Below, piece by piece: positions 8,882-16,175 of a stretch of 17,185 bases of DNA; positions within the stretch are counted from its first letter, which is position 1; every line of letters begins with the position of its first letter. The notes below the pieces were generated by a model, which saw only the letters and a list, made by a program, of their open reading frames with translations, was not told where the DNA came from and searched no databases. Both the position numbers and the translations under genes were made by a program. Origin of the DNA: JAFDZV01 sp966128725 (GTDB taxonomy: Bacteria; Bacteroidota; Ignavibacteria; OLB7); NCBI GenBank assembly GCA_966128725.1, contig CBHYLN010000112.1:1-17185 (forward strand), read 5' to 3'.

Positions 8882-9994
8882 TCAGCGTTGCGAGGTCTTC
8901 TCGCGCAGCTTCATTTCCTGTTCGCGGCGGTCCAGCAGTTCCTTCTGGCGTCGCAGTTCCTCCAGGCGGATCTCCAGTTCCTTGGCCATCATCGCGGCGC
9001 GATCGTCCTCCTGCTCGTTGCCGCGGAACAGGCCGCCCAGCCAACTGCTGCGCAGGCCGCGCATGTTGATGCCGAACTCGCGGGCGGCGAAACTTGCCGA
9101 GCCGGCCGCCTCGCTCAGGTTGCCGGTAAGCGATTCCAGCGAGTCGTACAGCGATCGATCGTACAGCAGTGCGCCCAGCGTGCCCTTGCCGTTGCCGATA
9201 TCGGCAAGCAGCTTTCGGCTTTCCTTGGTGATGCCGTCCACGTTCTCGGCCGCGCGGCTCAGCGTACTTGTGACCGATACAAGCTGGTTGCCGGTCTGGG
9301 TCATCAACCGATCGGCCGCGTTCATTGCCCGCGTAAGGCTGTGGTAGGCTTCGTCGTCGGTCAGGAACTTGCCCAGCGTGCCCTCGCCACGGCGGAAGCG
9401 GAGGAACAGGGTGTCCAGCGACGCGGTGATATTCTCGGTATTCTTCACGGCCGCCCTGGCGTCGTCGAAGATCGCCAGGTAGTTCGTTGGCGCCTGTGTT
9501 GGCAGGCGTTCGCCATCGCGGAGCAGCTCGGCCTGTGTGTTGCCCACCACCAGTTCCACCAGCTTGTCGCCGATCAGCCCCTGCTGCGCGATCGTGGCCA
9601 CGGTGGACGTTCGAACGAACTTCCGGGAATCCTCGTCGATAATCATCATTACGCGCACGTACGAGCCGGTGTCCAGCCGCAGTTCCACGCTGTTGACCGA
9701 GCCGATCTTGATGCCGTTGATCGTGACCAGCGCGCCCGGCTTCAGGCCGTCCACCGATTTGAAATCGGCGAACACCGTGAACGTGCTGCTGAACAGGTTC
9801 TGCTTTTCGCCGATCACGAATACGCCAAGCACAAGGATGACGAACCCAACCAGCGCGAACATCCCCACCCGCATCATGCGTTTGGAGCGGTCCAGCCCGG
9901 TGATCATCTGTTCCTGCGGTGGCGCGGCCACTCCGGCGGGCATGTTGGCGCCGGTAGCGCCGCCCTTGGGATCCTGTGTTGCTGTGCTTGCCAT
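8882..9994 (-). CDS. mlaD: MCE-family substrate-binding protein of a lipid ABC transporter (MlaD-like)
   Basis: The 370-residue protein has a cytoplasmic N-terminal segment of about 40 residues, one membrane helix (about 43-62) and an MCE domain (about 72-150, including VDGLKPGALVTINGIKIGSV). A long helical region with two related motifs follows: GEGTLGKFL near 203-211 and GKGTLGALL near 269-277. In MlaD the MCE ring forms a periplasmic channel for phospholipids. This protein is twice the length of E. coli MlaD (about 180 residues), as is usual outside Proteobacteria. The last 45 residues (from about 327) are dense in Glu, Arg and Leu and should form a coiled coil. It is last in the operon, 30 bases after the ATPase gene. 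An in-frame Met at residue 30 is an alternative start. Confidence 0.92.
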   Translation of the reverse strand: MASTATQDPKGGATGANMPAGVAAPPQEQMITGLDRSKRMMRVGMFALVGFVILVLGVFVIGEKQNLFSSTFTVFADFKSVDGLKPGALVTINGIKIGSVNSVELRLDTGSYVRVMMIIDEDSRKFVRTSTVATIAQQGLIGDKLVELVVGNTQAELLRDGERLPTQAPTNYLAIFDDARAAVKNTENITASLDTLFLRFRRGEGTLGKFLTDDEAYHSLTRAMNAADRLMTQTGNQLVSVTSTLSRAAENVDGITKESRKLLADIGNGKGTLGALLYDRSLYDSLESLTGNLSEAAGSASFAAREFGINMRGLRSSWLGGLFRGNEQEDDRAAMMAKELEIRLEELRRQKELLDRREQEMKLREKTSQR

Positions 9995-10024
9995 GTCGCG
10001 TGCCAGAATGTTGGGAAACGTGCC

Positions 10025-10774
10025 TCAGGGTTCGGCGTGTCCGCCGTGCATCTGAAGTGAGAAAAATATCCGTAGGAATTCGAGATCTGAATTCCGGGCC
10101 TCGTCCGGCGTCCCCTCGAACACGATCTTGCCTTCATCGATGAAGGCCACACGATCGGCCACGATGTGCAGGCAATAGGGGTCGTGCGTAACGGCGATCG
10201 CCGTGATCTTCAGATCCTCCTTCAGGTCCACGATCAGCTCCGAAATCTCCTTCGTGGTCTGCGGATCAAGCCCGGTTGTGGGCTCGTCGTACAGGAGATA
10301 TTCGGGTTCGGCGATGATCGTGCGCGCCACGCCCACGCGTTTGCGCTGCCCGCCCGAAAGCTCGCTGGGCATCTTGTTGATTTTTTCGGGAAGCCCGACG
10401 CGTTCCAGGTAATGCATTACCCGGTCGCGTATCTCGGGGCCTTTCATGCCCTTGGTCTTCTCCAGCGGGAAGGCCAGGTTCTCGCCGACGGTGAGCGAGT
10501 CGTACAGGGCGCCGCTCTGGAACACATAGCCCACCTGGCGGCGGATCGATTGCAGCGTCTTGCTGTTTGCGCCGATAACCTCGGTGCCGGCAACACGGAT
10601 ACTGCCGCTCTCCGGCAGCAACAAGCCCACGATGCTTTTCAGCAGCACGCTTTTGCCGGAGCCCGAGCGGCCCAGCACCACCATCGTGGTTCCCGGTTCA
10701 ACCATGAGATTCACACCCTGCAGCGGCCGCAGCGTGGGGTTGAACGCCTTGTATACATCGCGGATCTCGATCAT
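10025..10774 (-). CDS. mlaF: ABC transporter ATPase of the Mla lipid-transport system
   Basis: This 249-residue nucleotide-binding subunit powers the permease encoded just upstream. The ATPase motifs are complete: Walker A GRSGSGKS (35-42), Q-loop Q86, signature LSGGQ (139-143), Walker B LLYDEP with catalytic E164, and H-loop H197. VFQSGALYDSLTVGEN (84-99) is characteristic of MlaF/Ttg2A-type ATPases. I chose the ATG at 10774 because MIEIRDVYK begins the domain normally. The frame stays open further upstream, but that part lies inside the permease gene and has no ABC character. The start is two bases past the permease stop, so translation is probably coupled. Confidence 0.95.
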   Translation of the reverse strand: MIEIRDVYKAFNPTLRPLQGVNLMVEPGTTMVVLGRSGSGKSVLLKSIVGLLLPESGSIRVAGTEVIGANSKTLQSIRRQVGYVFQSGALYDSLTVGENLAFPLEKTKGMKGPEIRDRVMHYLERVGLPEKINKMPSELSGGQRKRVGVARTIIAEPEYLLYDEPTTGLDPQTTKEISELIVDLKEDLKITAIAVTHDPYCLHIVADRVAFIDEGKIVFEGTPDEARNSDLEFLRIFFSLQMHGGHAEP

Positions 10775-10776
10775 CG

Positions 10777-11577
10777 CTACGGGCTGGGGAAATAGGTGAT
10801 TGTGATCTTCACGAGGATCATGTCGATAAGGATGATCCACAGTGACGAGAGAACCACCGCTGATGTTGTCGAGCGGCCCACGCCTTCGGTACCGGAACTG
10901 GTGTGGAACCCCTTGTGCGCGCCGATGATCGAGATGGCGAAGCCGAAGGCCGCGGTCTTCAACAGGCCGGGGAGCACATCGGGGAAGGAGAGCGATTCGA
11001 TCACCTGACCGTAGTAGTATCGCAGCGTGACACCAGTTGCCAGATACTCGGCCACATAACTGCCGAAGATGCCAACGAACTCGGCGTACAGCGTGATGAA
11101 GGGCATCAGCAATGTCAGCGCCAGCACCCGCGTGGTTACCAGATAGTTGTACGGGTCCACGCCGGAGCACTCCATCGCGTCGATCTGCTCGGTGACCTTC
11201 ATCGAGCCAAGCTCGGCGCCGATGCCGGACGCCACGCGGCCGGCGATCAGCAGCGCGGTGATCACCGGGCCCAGCTCGCGCACAATGGAGATGGTGACCA
11301 TCGCGGGGATGAACGCGGCCGCGCCGAACTTCTCCATGGTGGGCCGCGACTGCATGGCCAGGATAAGGCCCATGATGAAGTTCACCACGGCAATCAGCGG
11401 CAGCGACATGGCGCCGAAGTCGTCGATATGGCGCACAACCTGCCGAAGCTCATACGGCGGCGCGATCACGGTTCTACAGAACCGCGCCACGAACTGCATG
11501 TAGCTGCCAAAGGCAAGGGTAACGTTCTTCAGATAGTTCACGGTGTACAAGGTAGCGAGTTTGATCGTTCCTCGCAT
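10777..11577 (-). CDS. mlaE: MlaE-family permease of a lipid ABC transporter
   Basis: The 266-residue inner-membrane protein is close in length to E. coli MlaE (260). It has an amphipathic N-terminus and about five membrane segments. The family's hallmark stretch is present: RELGPVITALLIAGRVASGI (100-119), then ELGSMKVTEQIDAM (122-135). A C-terminal GTEGVGRSTT (229-238) is also typical. It forms the membrane core that passes phospholipid between the MCE ring and the ATPase. It is first in a leftward operon with the ATPase and MCE genes. I chose the ATG at 11577 (MRGTIKLATL). The frame remains open to 11787, but those 70 codons are Pro/Arg-rich and run through the hairpin-rich gap. No MlaB-type STAS gene or MlaC gene is adjacent. 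Confidence 0.95.
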   Translation of the reverse strand: MRGTIKLATLYTVNYLKNVTLAFGSYMQFVARFCRTVIAPPYELRQVVRHIDDFGAMSLPLIAVVNFIMGLILAMQSRPTMEKFGAAAFIPAMVTISIVRELGPVITALLIAGRVASGIGAELGSMKVTEQIDAMECSGVDPYNYLVTTRVLALTLLMPFITLYAEFVGIFGSYVAEYLATGVTLRYYYGQVIESLSFPDVLPGLLKTAAFGFAISIIGAHKGFHTSSGTEGVGRSTTSAVVLSSLWIILIDMILVKITITYFPSP

Positions 11578-11636
11578 TGATCTCGTGCATGCATCTCGGG
11601 CGCGTTGCACATCGTCGCGATTTGGGGGCCGCCCAT

Positions 11637-11648
11637 CCGGGCGCCCGG
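11637..11648. repeat. 12-bp perfect palindrome upstream of mlaE
   Basis: CCGGGCGCCCGG is self-complementary and lies 60 bases upstream of the mlaE start, in the divergent gap. It could be a regulator site or part of an mRNA leader fold. Confidence 0.4.
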
Positions 11649-11691
11649 CGTTGCCTGGATATGGCCGATCGCCCGGCGCGCAGTAAATTGC

Positions 11692-11725
11692 GGGCCTGCC
11701 AGCCTGTTGAAATACCGGCAGGCCC
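11692..11725. repeat. Hairpin 1 of the divergent gap
   Basis: GGGCCTGCC (11692-11700) and GGCAGGCCC (11717-11725) form a perfect nine-pair stem with a 16-base loop. The loop contains TGTTGAA, which is complementary to TTCAACA in the next hairpin, so the two loops could contact each other. Confidence 0.5.
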
Positions 11726-11726
11726 C

Positions 11727-11748
11727 CAGGCTGTTCAACAACAGCCTG
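11727..11748. repeat. Hairpin 2 of the divergent gap
   Basis: CAGGCTGTT and AACAGCCTG form a perfect nine-pair stem closed by a CAAC tetraloop. It begins one base after hairpin 1 and ends 75 bases before the class V enzyme start. Confidence 0.55.
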
Positions 11749-11754
11749 CTGCGT

Positions 11755-11769
11755 GATCGGCGGCCGATC
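11755..11769. repeat. 15-bp near-palindrome GATCGGC-G-GCCGATC
   Basis: Seven-base arms flank a single central base. GGCCGATCGCC-type sequence also appears about 100 bases to the left (near 11663-11673). A regulator site or part of the leader structure is possible. Confidence 0.4.
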
Positions 11770-11823
11770 GCCGGCAGTACCCCGCATGGGGCCGTGGCCA
11801 ATCCTCTACGTTGGATACCCTCT

Positions 11824-13167
11824 ATGACCAAGCTTGACGCAATCCGCGAGCAGTTCCTGATCACCCGCCAGTGTTTTGTTAACGCCAGCGGCGCCACGCA
11901 TACCATTACGTATCTGGATCACGGCGCCAGCACGCACCCGCCGGCGCCGGTGTTGGACAGCTACCGTGAGTTCCTGGAGCGGTATTACGCCAACATTCAT
12001 CGCGGGAACCATTATCTCTCGCAGAAGGCGTCGGACCTGTACGACAGCGTTGCCGATGTTGTGCTACGCTTTGTTGGGGCGGACTCCTCGCGCAGCAGCG
12101 TAGTGTTCTCAAGCAACACCACGTCCGCGCTCGACATGGCCAGTTTCCTGTTGCAGGATCAGCCCGGCGCCACGCTGGTTTCCTCGATGGAGCATCATTC
12201 CAACGATCTGCCGCATCGCCGTCGCGGGCCGGTGCTCCGGCTGGAGGTGCTGCCCGACGGTTCCATCGATTACAACGATCTGGAGGCCAAGCTGCGCGAC
12301 AATCGCGTGAAGCTTGTGGCCATCACCGGCGCCAGCAACGTTACCGGCTACATGCCGGACCTGCATCTGGTTGCGCGCCTGGCGCATCGCTACGGCGCCC
12401 GCGTGCTTGCCGATGCCGCACAGTTGGTTGCGCACCATGCCGTGAACATGCGCGGCACGGGCGACGATGACCATATCGACATGCTGGCCGCTGCCGGGCA
12501 CAAGGCGTACGCGCCGTTCGGCTCGGCATTCCTGGTGGCGCCCAACGAAATCCTGGAGCGCACCGAACCCTACGTGCCGGGCGGCGGCACGGTGAAGTTC
12601 GTGACCGATACCGATGTGGTGTGGGCCGAAGGCGTGGAGCGCCATACCGGCGGCACACCCAACATCCCCGGTGTGATTGCGCTTGGCGAGGCGTTCAAGT
12701 GGCTTTCGGCCATCGGGATGGACTGGGTTCGCGAACACGAGCTTGAGCTGCTGCGGACCTTTGAAGCGCGCATGCGGGCGGTGGAAGGGCTTACCGTGCT
12801 GGGCGATATCCAGCCGGAGAAGAAGTTGGGCGTGCTCTCGTTCAACATGGCCGGCATCCACCACGATGCGGTGTCGACGATCCTGAACAACGAATACGGC
12901 ATCGCCACACGCAACGGCTGCTTCTGCGCGCACCCGTATCTGACGCGTCTGTTGCACTGTACCGACGCCGAAGGCGTGCGCCGCAAGGTGGAGAACGGCG
13001 AGGATGTGTTGCTGCCGGGCGCGGTGCGCGCCACGATCGGCATCTTCAACAACGAGGATGACCTTGACAAGCTGGTCAACGCCGTTGGCGATCTGTCGGC
13101 CCGGGTGCTTGCCGGCGAAACGTTCGGCGATGCCACCAAGCAGACCGTATGCCGCGAGGCGCTGTAG
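11824..13167 (+). CDS. Class V aminotransferase-fold PLP enzyme, cysteine-desulfurase-like
   Basis: This 447-residue enzyme has the fold of SufS/CsdA-type desulfurases. PLP-site residues are visible: Schiff-base Lys K227 in AAAGHKAY, the D197-A-A-Q pyridine-nitrogen motif, and the H124-H125 pair in EHHSN. YANIHRGNHYLS (55-66) is the usual N-terminal signature. In the C-terminal half, TRNGCFCAHPY (362-372) stands where desulfurases carry the catalytic Cys loop; here it is a Cys-x-Cys (C366, C368). That resembles a subfamily with GGCxCAGP-like loops whose substrates are not well defined. Sulfur transfer from cysteine is likely but not proven, and no suf/isc scaffold genes are adjacent. I chose the ATG at 11824 (MTKLDAIREQF). 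The frame extends back to 11605, but that part has no family character and contains the hairpins. Confidence 0.9.
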   Translation: MTKLDAIREQFLITRQCFVNASGATHTITYLDHGASTHPPAPVLDSYREFLERYYANIHRGNHYLSQKASDLYDSVADVVLRFVGADSSRSSVVFSSNTTSALDMASFLLQDQPGATLVSSMEHHSNDLPHRRRGPVLRLEVLPDGSIDYNDLEAKLRDNRVKLVAITGASNVTGYMPDLHLVARLAHRYGARVLADAAQLVAHHAVNMRGTGDDDHIDMLAAAGHKAYAPFGSAFLVAPNEILERTEPYVPGGGTVKFVTDTDVVWAEGVERHTGGTPNIPGVIALGEAFKWLSAIGMDWVREHELELLRTFEARMRAVEGLTVLGDIQPEKKLGVLSFNMAGIHHDAVSTILNNEYGIATRNGCFCAHPYLTRLLHCTDAEGVRRKVENGEDVLLPGAVRATIGIFNNEDDLDKLVNAVGDLSARVLAGETFGDATKQTVCREAL

Positions 13168-13196
13168 TTGCGGCAATATCACGCGGATGAATCCTT

Positions 13197-13232
13197 CGGC
13201 GCGCAATCGGTGGTAAAGCCGGTTGCGCGCCG
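13197..13232 (+). terminator. Strong intrinsic-type terminator after the class V enzyme gene
   Basis: CGGCGCGCAATCGG and CCGGTTGCGCGCCG pair over 14 positions (one G-T wobble) around an eight-base loop, followed at once by TTGTTT. It begins 29 bases after the stop codon. A second CCGGTTGC copy at 13249-13256 could form a rival, longer-looped stem with 13203-13214. Confidence 0.75.
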
Positions 13233-13329
13233 TTGTTTCAGGGAACCACCGGTTGCCATGTGGCTCGTGCGCAACTGGTCAAGTGTTGTGTCGGCGTCCG
13301 GCCGAACCCTTGCGCCAACCCGGCGAAGA

Positions 13330-13360
13330 TTTTCACCGCGAAGTCGCAAAGGGCGCAAAG
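13330..13360. repeat. Short periodic intergenic repeat (GCGAAG-GCAAAG-GCAAAG)
   Basis: After TTTTCACC, the hexamers GCGAAG, GCAAAG and GCAAAG recur every 8-9 bases. I recall similar ACCGCGAAG-type stretches scattered between genes in many environmental bacterial genomes. That recollection is not checked here. Confidence 0.45.
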
Positions 13361-13406
13361 CCCGCGTACCAGCCGGTTTACCCTGTTACGATGCTTCTCT
13401 GGGTGG

Positions 13407-13435
13407 TTGCGATCGGCGTTTCGGTGGTATCTTGG
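13407..13435 (+). promoter_or_regulatory. Candidate ychF promoter
   Basis: TTG (13407-13409), 18 bases, then TATCTTGG (13428-13435) resembles the Bacteroidota pattern TTTG-N19-21-TAnnTTTG with one mismatch in the downstream element. It lies 39 bases before the ATG. Confidence 0.3.
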
Positions 13436-13474
13436 CGGATTCTTCCGACTCACACAGTGGTAATCTAGGCAACT

Positions 13475-14569
13475 ATGGGTTTTGCATGTGGTATCGTTGG
13501 CCTGCCAAATGTGGGCAAGTCAACGCTGTTCAACGCGATCACCGCGGCCGGCATTCCGGCGGAGAACTATCCGTTCTGCACGATTGAACCGAACACGGGC
13601 GTGGTTGGCGTGCCCGACGAGCGGCTCGAATGGCTTTCCAAGACGTTCCATACACGCAAGGAGGTGCCCACGACCATCGAGTTCGTGGACATCGCCGGCC
13701 TTGTGCGTGGGGCCTCGAAGGGGGAAGGGCTGGGCAATCAGTTCCTTGGGCACATCCGTACGGTGGACGCGATTGCCCACGTGGTGCGTTGTTTCAACGA
13801 CGAGAACGTGGTGCATGTTGACGGCGCGATCAACCCGATCCGCGACATCGAGACGATTGAAACCGAGCTGATCCTTCGCGATGTGGAATCGGTGGAGAAG
13901 CGGATCGATACGGCGGCGCGGCGCGGCAAAACCGGCGACAAGGATGCCAAGGCCGAGCAGGAATTATGCGAGCGCCTGCGCGACTATCTGCTGCAGGGGA
14001 ATCTTGCTATCACGTTCGAGCGTACCGACGAGGAGCGCAAGCAGATCCGCGAGTTCCATCTGCTGACCGATAAGAAGGTGATGTATATCGCCAACACCGA
14101 TGAGGACGGTCTGATCAACGGCAACGAGTATCTGGAGCGTGTGCGCGCGTTCGCTGCGCCGCGCGGCTTCGAGGTTGTGCCCGTGTGCGCGAAGATCGAA
14201 TCCGAAATCGCCGAGCTGGACCCCGCCGATCGCGCCGCGTTTCTGGAGTCGCTGGGGCTTTCCGAACCCGGCCTGAACGCCATCATCCGTACCGGGTACA
14301 AGCTGCTTGGGCTGCTGACGTTCTTCACGGCCGGCGAGAAGGAATGCCGTGCCTGGACCGTGCGCGACGGCGCATGCGCCCCGGAGGCCGCCGGCGTTAT
14401 CCATACGGATTTCGAGCGTGGTTTTATCCGGGCCGAGGTGCAGAGCTATGCGGACCTGATGCGCCTGGGCAGCGAGCAGGCGGTGAAGGAAGCGGGCCTG
14501 TACCGCATCGAAGGGAAGGATTACCTGGTGAAGGACGGCGACGTGATGTATTTCCGATTCAACGTATAG
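13475..14569 (+). CDS. ychF: Redox-regulated ribosome-binding P-loop ATPase YchF (OLA1 family)
   Basis: The 364-residue cytoplasmic protein is nearly identical in length to E. coli YchF (363). It is an Obg-related P-loop protein that binds ATP rather than GTP and associates with ribosomes. Motifs: Walker A GLPNVGKST (9-17), switch II DIAGLVRGASKGEGLG (72-87), and NTDE (207-210) in the position of the NKxD guanine motif, whose change explains the ATP preference. A helical arm covers about 125-200, and a TGS domain fills the C-terminus from about 280 to the typical GDVMYFRFNV end. AGG sits five bases before the ATG. It is apparently monocistronic: a terminator precedes it by some 240 bases, and the next gene runs the other way. 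Confidence 0.98.
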   Translation: MGFACGIVGLPNVGKSTLFNAITAAGIPAENYPFCTIEPNTGVVGVPDERLEWLSKTFHTRKEVPTTIEFVDIAGLVRGASKGEGLGNQFLGHIRTVDAIAHVVRCFNDENVVHVDGAINPIRDIETIETELILRDVESVEKRIDTAARRGKTGDKDAKAEQELCERLRDYLLQGNLAITFERTDEERKQIREFHLLTDKKVMYIANTDEDGLINGNEYLERVRAFAAPRGFEVVPVCAKIESEIAELDPADRAAFLESLGLSEPGLNAIIRTGYKLLGLLTFFTAGEKECRAWTVRDGACAPEAAGVIHTDFERGFIRAEVQSYADLMRLGSEQAVKEAGLYRIEGKDYLVKDGDVMYFRFNV

Positions 14570-14643
14570 AAGCGTTGCCCGCCGGCGCGGCGTGTTTTGA
14601 TGACGATGCGCCGGCGGTTGCAATGTTGGAAGGGGGGGCCACC

Positions 14644-15321
14644 TCAGCGCCCCTTGCGCAGGTCGTGCATCGGGTATTGCAGGCCGGGATAATCCACCTT
14701 CCATGCGCCCGCCTCGCGACGCATGTGGATGAGGATGGGGTCATCCTCGCGCGCGCCGTCCACAAGCCGGAGGCCGTCGATACGCAGCGCCACGCTGTCG
14801 CGCGAGCCACCCACAACGGTGATGCGTCGGTTCTGGATATCGGCCAGTGATGCCTGCGCCGCGCGCCATACCTGCTCGCGTGTTGCAAGGCGTTCGCGTT
14901 CCACCAGTGCCAGGCTGCGCGAGGATATCGAGCGCCAGAAGGCAGCCTGATTGCCGGAATCGATGGCGCTGACGAACGTGCCCATGCCGCGCACAAGTTC
15001 GGTGCGATTCCAGCCGGCCAGCGGAGCGTGCGGCGGTTGTACGCCATGCCCGGCGCCTGGTGCGGGTGCGGCGCCTGCCGGATGTGTTGCCGTTGCCGGC
15101 ATCGGTTGGGCAGGGGCCTGTTCCGTTTGCGGCGCTTGCGGTGCCGCGTTGCCCGGCGCCGGATTCGCGGGCGCTGGATTCGCAGGCGCCGGTTGGCGCG
15201 GCTCCGGTTCGGCGCAGGAGGCTGCAAGCATGCCGGTTGCGCACAGGATGCCCAGGATGCCCAGGATGAACGTGTGCGTGTGGCCGATTGCTGATGGACG
15301 ATGACGATCGCGAGCGTGCAT
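14644..15321 (-). CDS. Pro/Ala-rich lipoprotein with NTF2-like (DUF4878-type) C-terminal region
   Basis: The 225-residue product begins with a basic segment and a hydrophobic core ending in MLAASC, a reasonable lipobox (Cys36). A linker of about 60 residues made of Pro-Ala-Asn and Ala-Pro-Gln repeats follows. The last 115 residues (from about WNRTELVRGM) read like a cone-shaped NTF2-like domain: a helix with WRSISSRSL, a QASLADIQN helix, then strands ITVVGG, VALRIDGLRL and GAWKVDYPG. The closing WKVDYPG is typical of DUF4878/lumazine-binding-like proteins. Function is unknown; an envelope location is likely. I chose the ATG at 15321; another in-frame ATG at 15345 adds eight residues. The gene converges on ychF and diverges from the HAD gene. 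Confidence 0.75.
   Translation of the reverse strand: MHARDRHRPSAIGHTHTFILGILGILCATGMLAASCAEPEPRQPAPANPAPANPAPGNAAPQAPQTEQAPAQPMPATATHPAGAAPAPGAGHGVQPPHAPLAGWNRTELVRGMGTFVSAIDSGNQAAFWRSISSRSLALVERERLATREQVWRAAQASLADIQNRRITVVGGSRDSVALRIDGLRLVDGAREDDPILIHMRREAGAWKVDYPGLQYPMHDLRKGR
15242..15268. repeat. Three 9-bp tandem repeats inside a signal peptide
   Basis: CACAGGATG followed by two copies of CCCAGGATG. On the coding (minus) strand they encode the run ILGILGIL in the hydrophobic core of the lipoprotein signal peptide. The unit is a multiple of three, so slippage would change core length without breaking the frame. Confidence 0.7.
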
Positions 15322-15403
15322 GAGCGATTGTGTTTCGTGGACCATGCGACATCGGGGTCGCGGATTGAAACGGCTGGCGCAAAGATCGTAAATCTCCTGA
15401 TCG

Positions 15404-16090
15404 ATGAAACTCCTTCTGTTCGATATCGACGGAACGTTGGTGCGCGTACGGCGCGATGTGCTGCATGGTGTGCTGGGCGATGTTGTGCGCGAAGGGACTG
15501 GCCATGCCGAGGGTGTTGACGGTATCGAGCTGCATGGCAAAACCGACCGGCAGATCATGCTGGAGATCTGCGCCGCCGCAGGGCTGTCGGAACACGAGGC
15601 ATTGCAACGGTGCGATGGGATGGTTGCGCGCCTTCTGGAGAGCTGGGAGCGCACGCTCGACGCCGATACGGTGGAGTTGCTGCCGGGCGTTGTGGAGCTT
15701 CTGGAACAACTTGCCGTGCTTCCGAACGTGCGTCTGGGGTTGCTTACAGGCAACGTACAGCCCGCGGCACACATGAAACTGGCGCCGCACAACCTCAATC
15801 GATTTTTTACCGTTGGCTCGTACGGGTCCGACGCGATCGCCCGAAACGATCTTCCGCCCATTGCCCTGCAACGAGCCAACGAGCAAGGCCCGCCCGCGTT
15901 TACCTTCCAGCGCACGTTGATCATCGGGGACTCGCATCGCGATATCGAGTGTGCCCGTGCCTGGGGCATATCGGCGCTGGCGGTCGCCACCGGTTCGCTT
16001 GATGTCCACCAGCTTCGCGAACACAAGCCTGACGCGGTATGCGACACGTTGCTTCAGAGCGATTTTATCCACGACTTCGTGGGGCGCTGA
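15404..16090 (+). CDS. HAD-superfamily phosphatase, phosphoglycolate-phosphatase-like
   Basis: The 228-residue cytoplasmic hydrolase has all four HAD motifs: DIDGTLV with nucleophile D7 and acid/base D9, T115 in LLTGN, K125 as the likely motif III lysine, and GDSHRD with metal-binding D176 and D180. A helical cap lies between about 15 and 90 (C1 type), like phosphoglycolate phosphatase (Gph) and pyrophosphatase relatives. The physiological substrate cannot be told from sequence. I chose the ATG at 15404, right at the first beta strand (MKLLLFD). The gene diverges from the lipoprotein gene across 82 bases and is followed 85 bases later by the NamZ-like gene on the same strand. Confidence 0.9.
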   Translation: MKLLLFDIDGTLVRVRRDVLHGVLGDVVREGTGHAEGVDGIELHGKTDRQIMLEICAAAGLSEHEALQRCDGMVARLLESWERTLDADTVELLPGVVELLEQLAVLPNVRLGLLTGNVQPAAHMKLAPHNLNRFFTVGSYGSDAIARNDLPPIALQRANEQGPPAFTFQRTLIIGDSHRDIECARAWGISALAVATGSLDVHQLREHKPDAVCDTLLQSDFIHDFVGR

Positions 16091-16092
16091 GT

Positions 16093-16109
16093 TGCCTGCC
16101 AGGCATAAT
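16093..16109. promoter_or_regulatory. Palindrome TGCCTG-C-CAGGCA beside a CATAAT box
   Basis: Six-base arms flank one base (16093-16105), directly followed by TAAT, so that CATAAT at 16104-16109 matches a sigma-70 -10 box at five of six positions. It sits just after the HAD stop and 66 bases before the next gene. No matching -35 box is visible, so the call is weak. Confidence 0.25.
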
Positions 16110-16175
16110 CCCGCCCGCGTGCGTTTGATGGTGGTATCCGCCAGCATCGGCACGCAACGGCAAACCGGACACCAG

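Larger units (their letters stand above)
13168..13474 (+). other. Intergenic region before ychF
   Basis: About 300 bases hold the terminator at 13197-13232, an alternative inverted repeat (13203-13214 with 13245-13256), a short repeated GCGAAG/GCAAAG stretch at 13330-13360, and a candidate ychF promoter near 13407-13435. I see no gene. Confidence 0.6.

Noticed and set aside
8741..10060. A 439-residue open frame on the plus strand
   Set aside because: It is antisense to the MCE gene and shows no domain. The MCE frame has a membrane helix, an MCE domain and an operon position.
10775..11170. N-terminal extension of the ABC ATPase
   Set aside because: It lies wholly within the permease gene in another frame. 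MIEIRDVYK at 10774 is a normal ABC start.
11605..11823. N-terminal extension of the class V enzyme by 73 codons
   Set aside because: The extension has no family character and is made of the hairpin repeats. The ATG at 11824 gives the usual N-terminus.
12109..13206. A 365-residue open frame on the minus strand
   Set aside because: It is antisense to the class V enzyme, whose PLP-site residues are intact.
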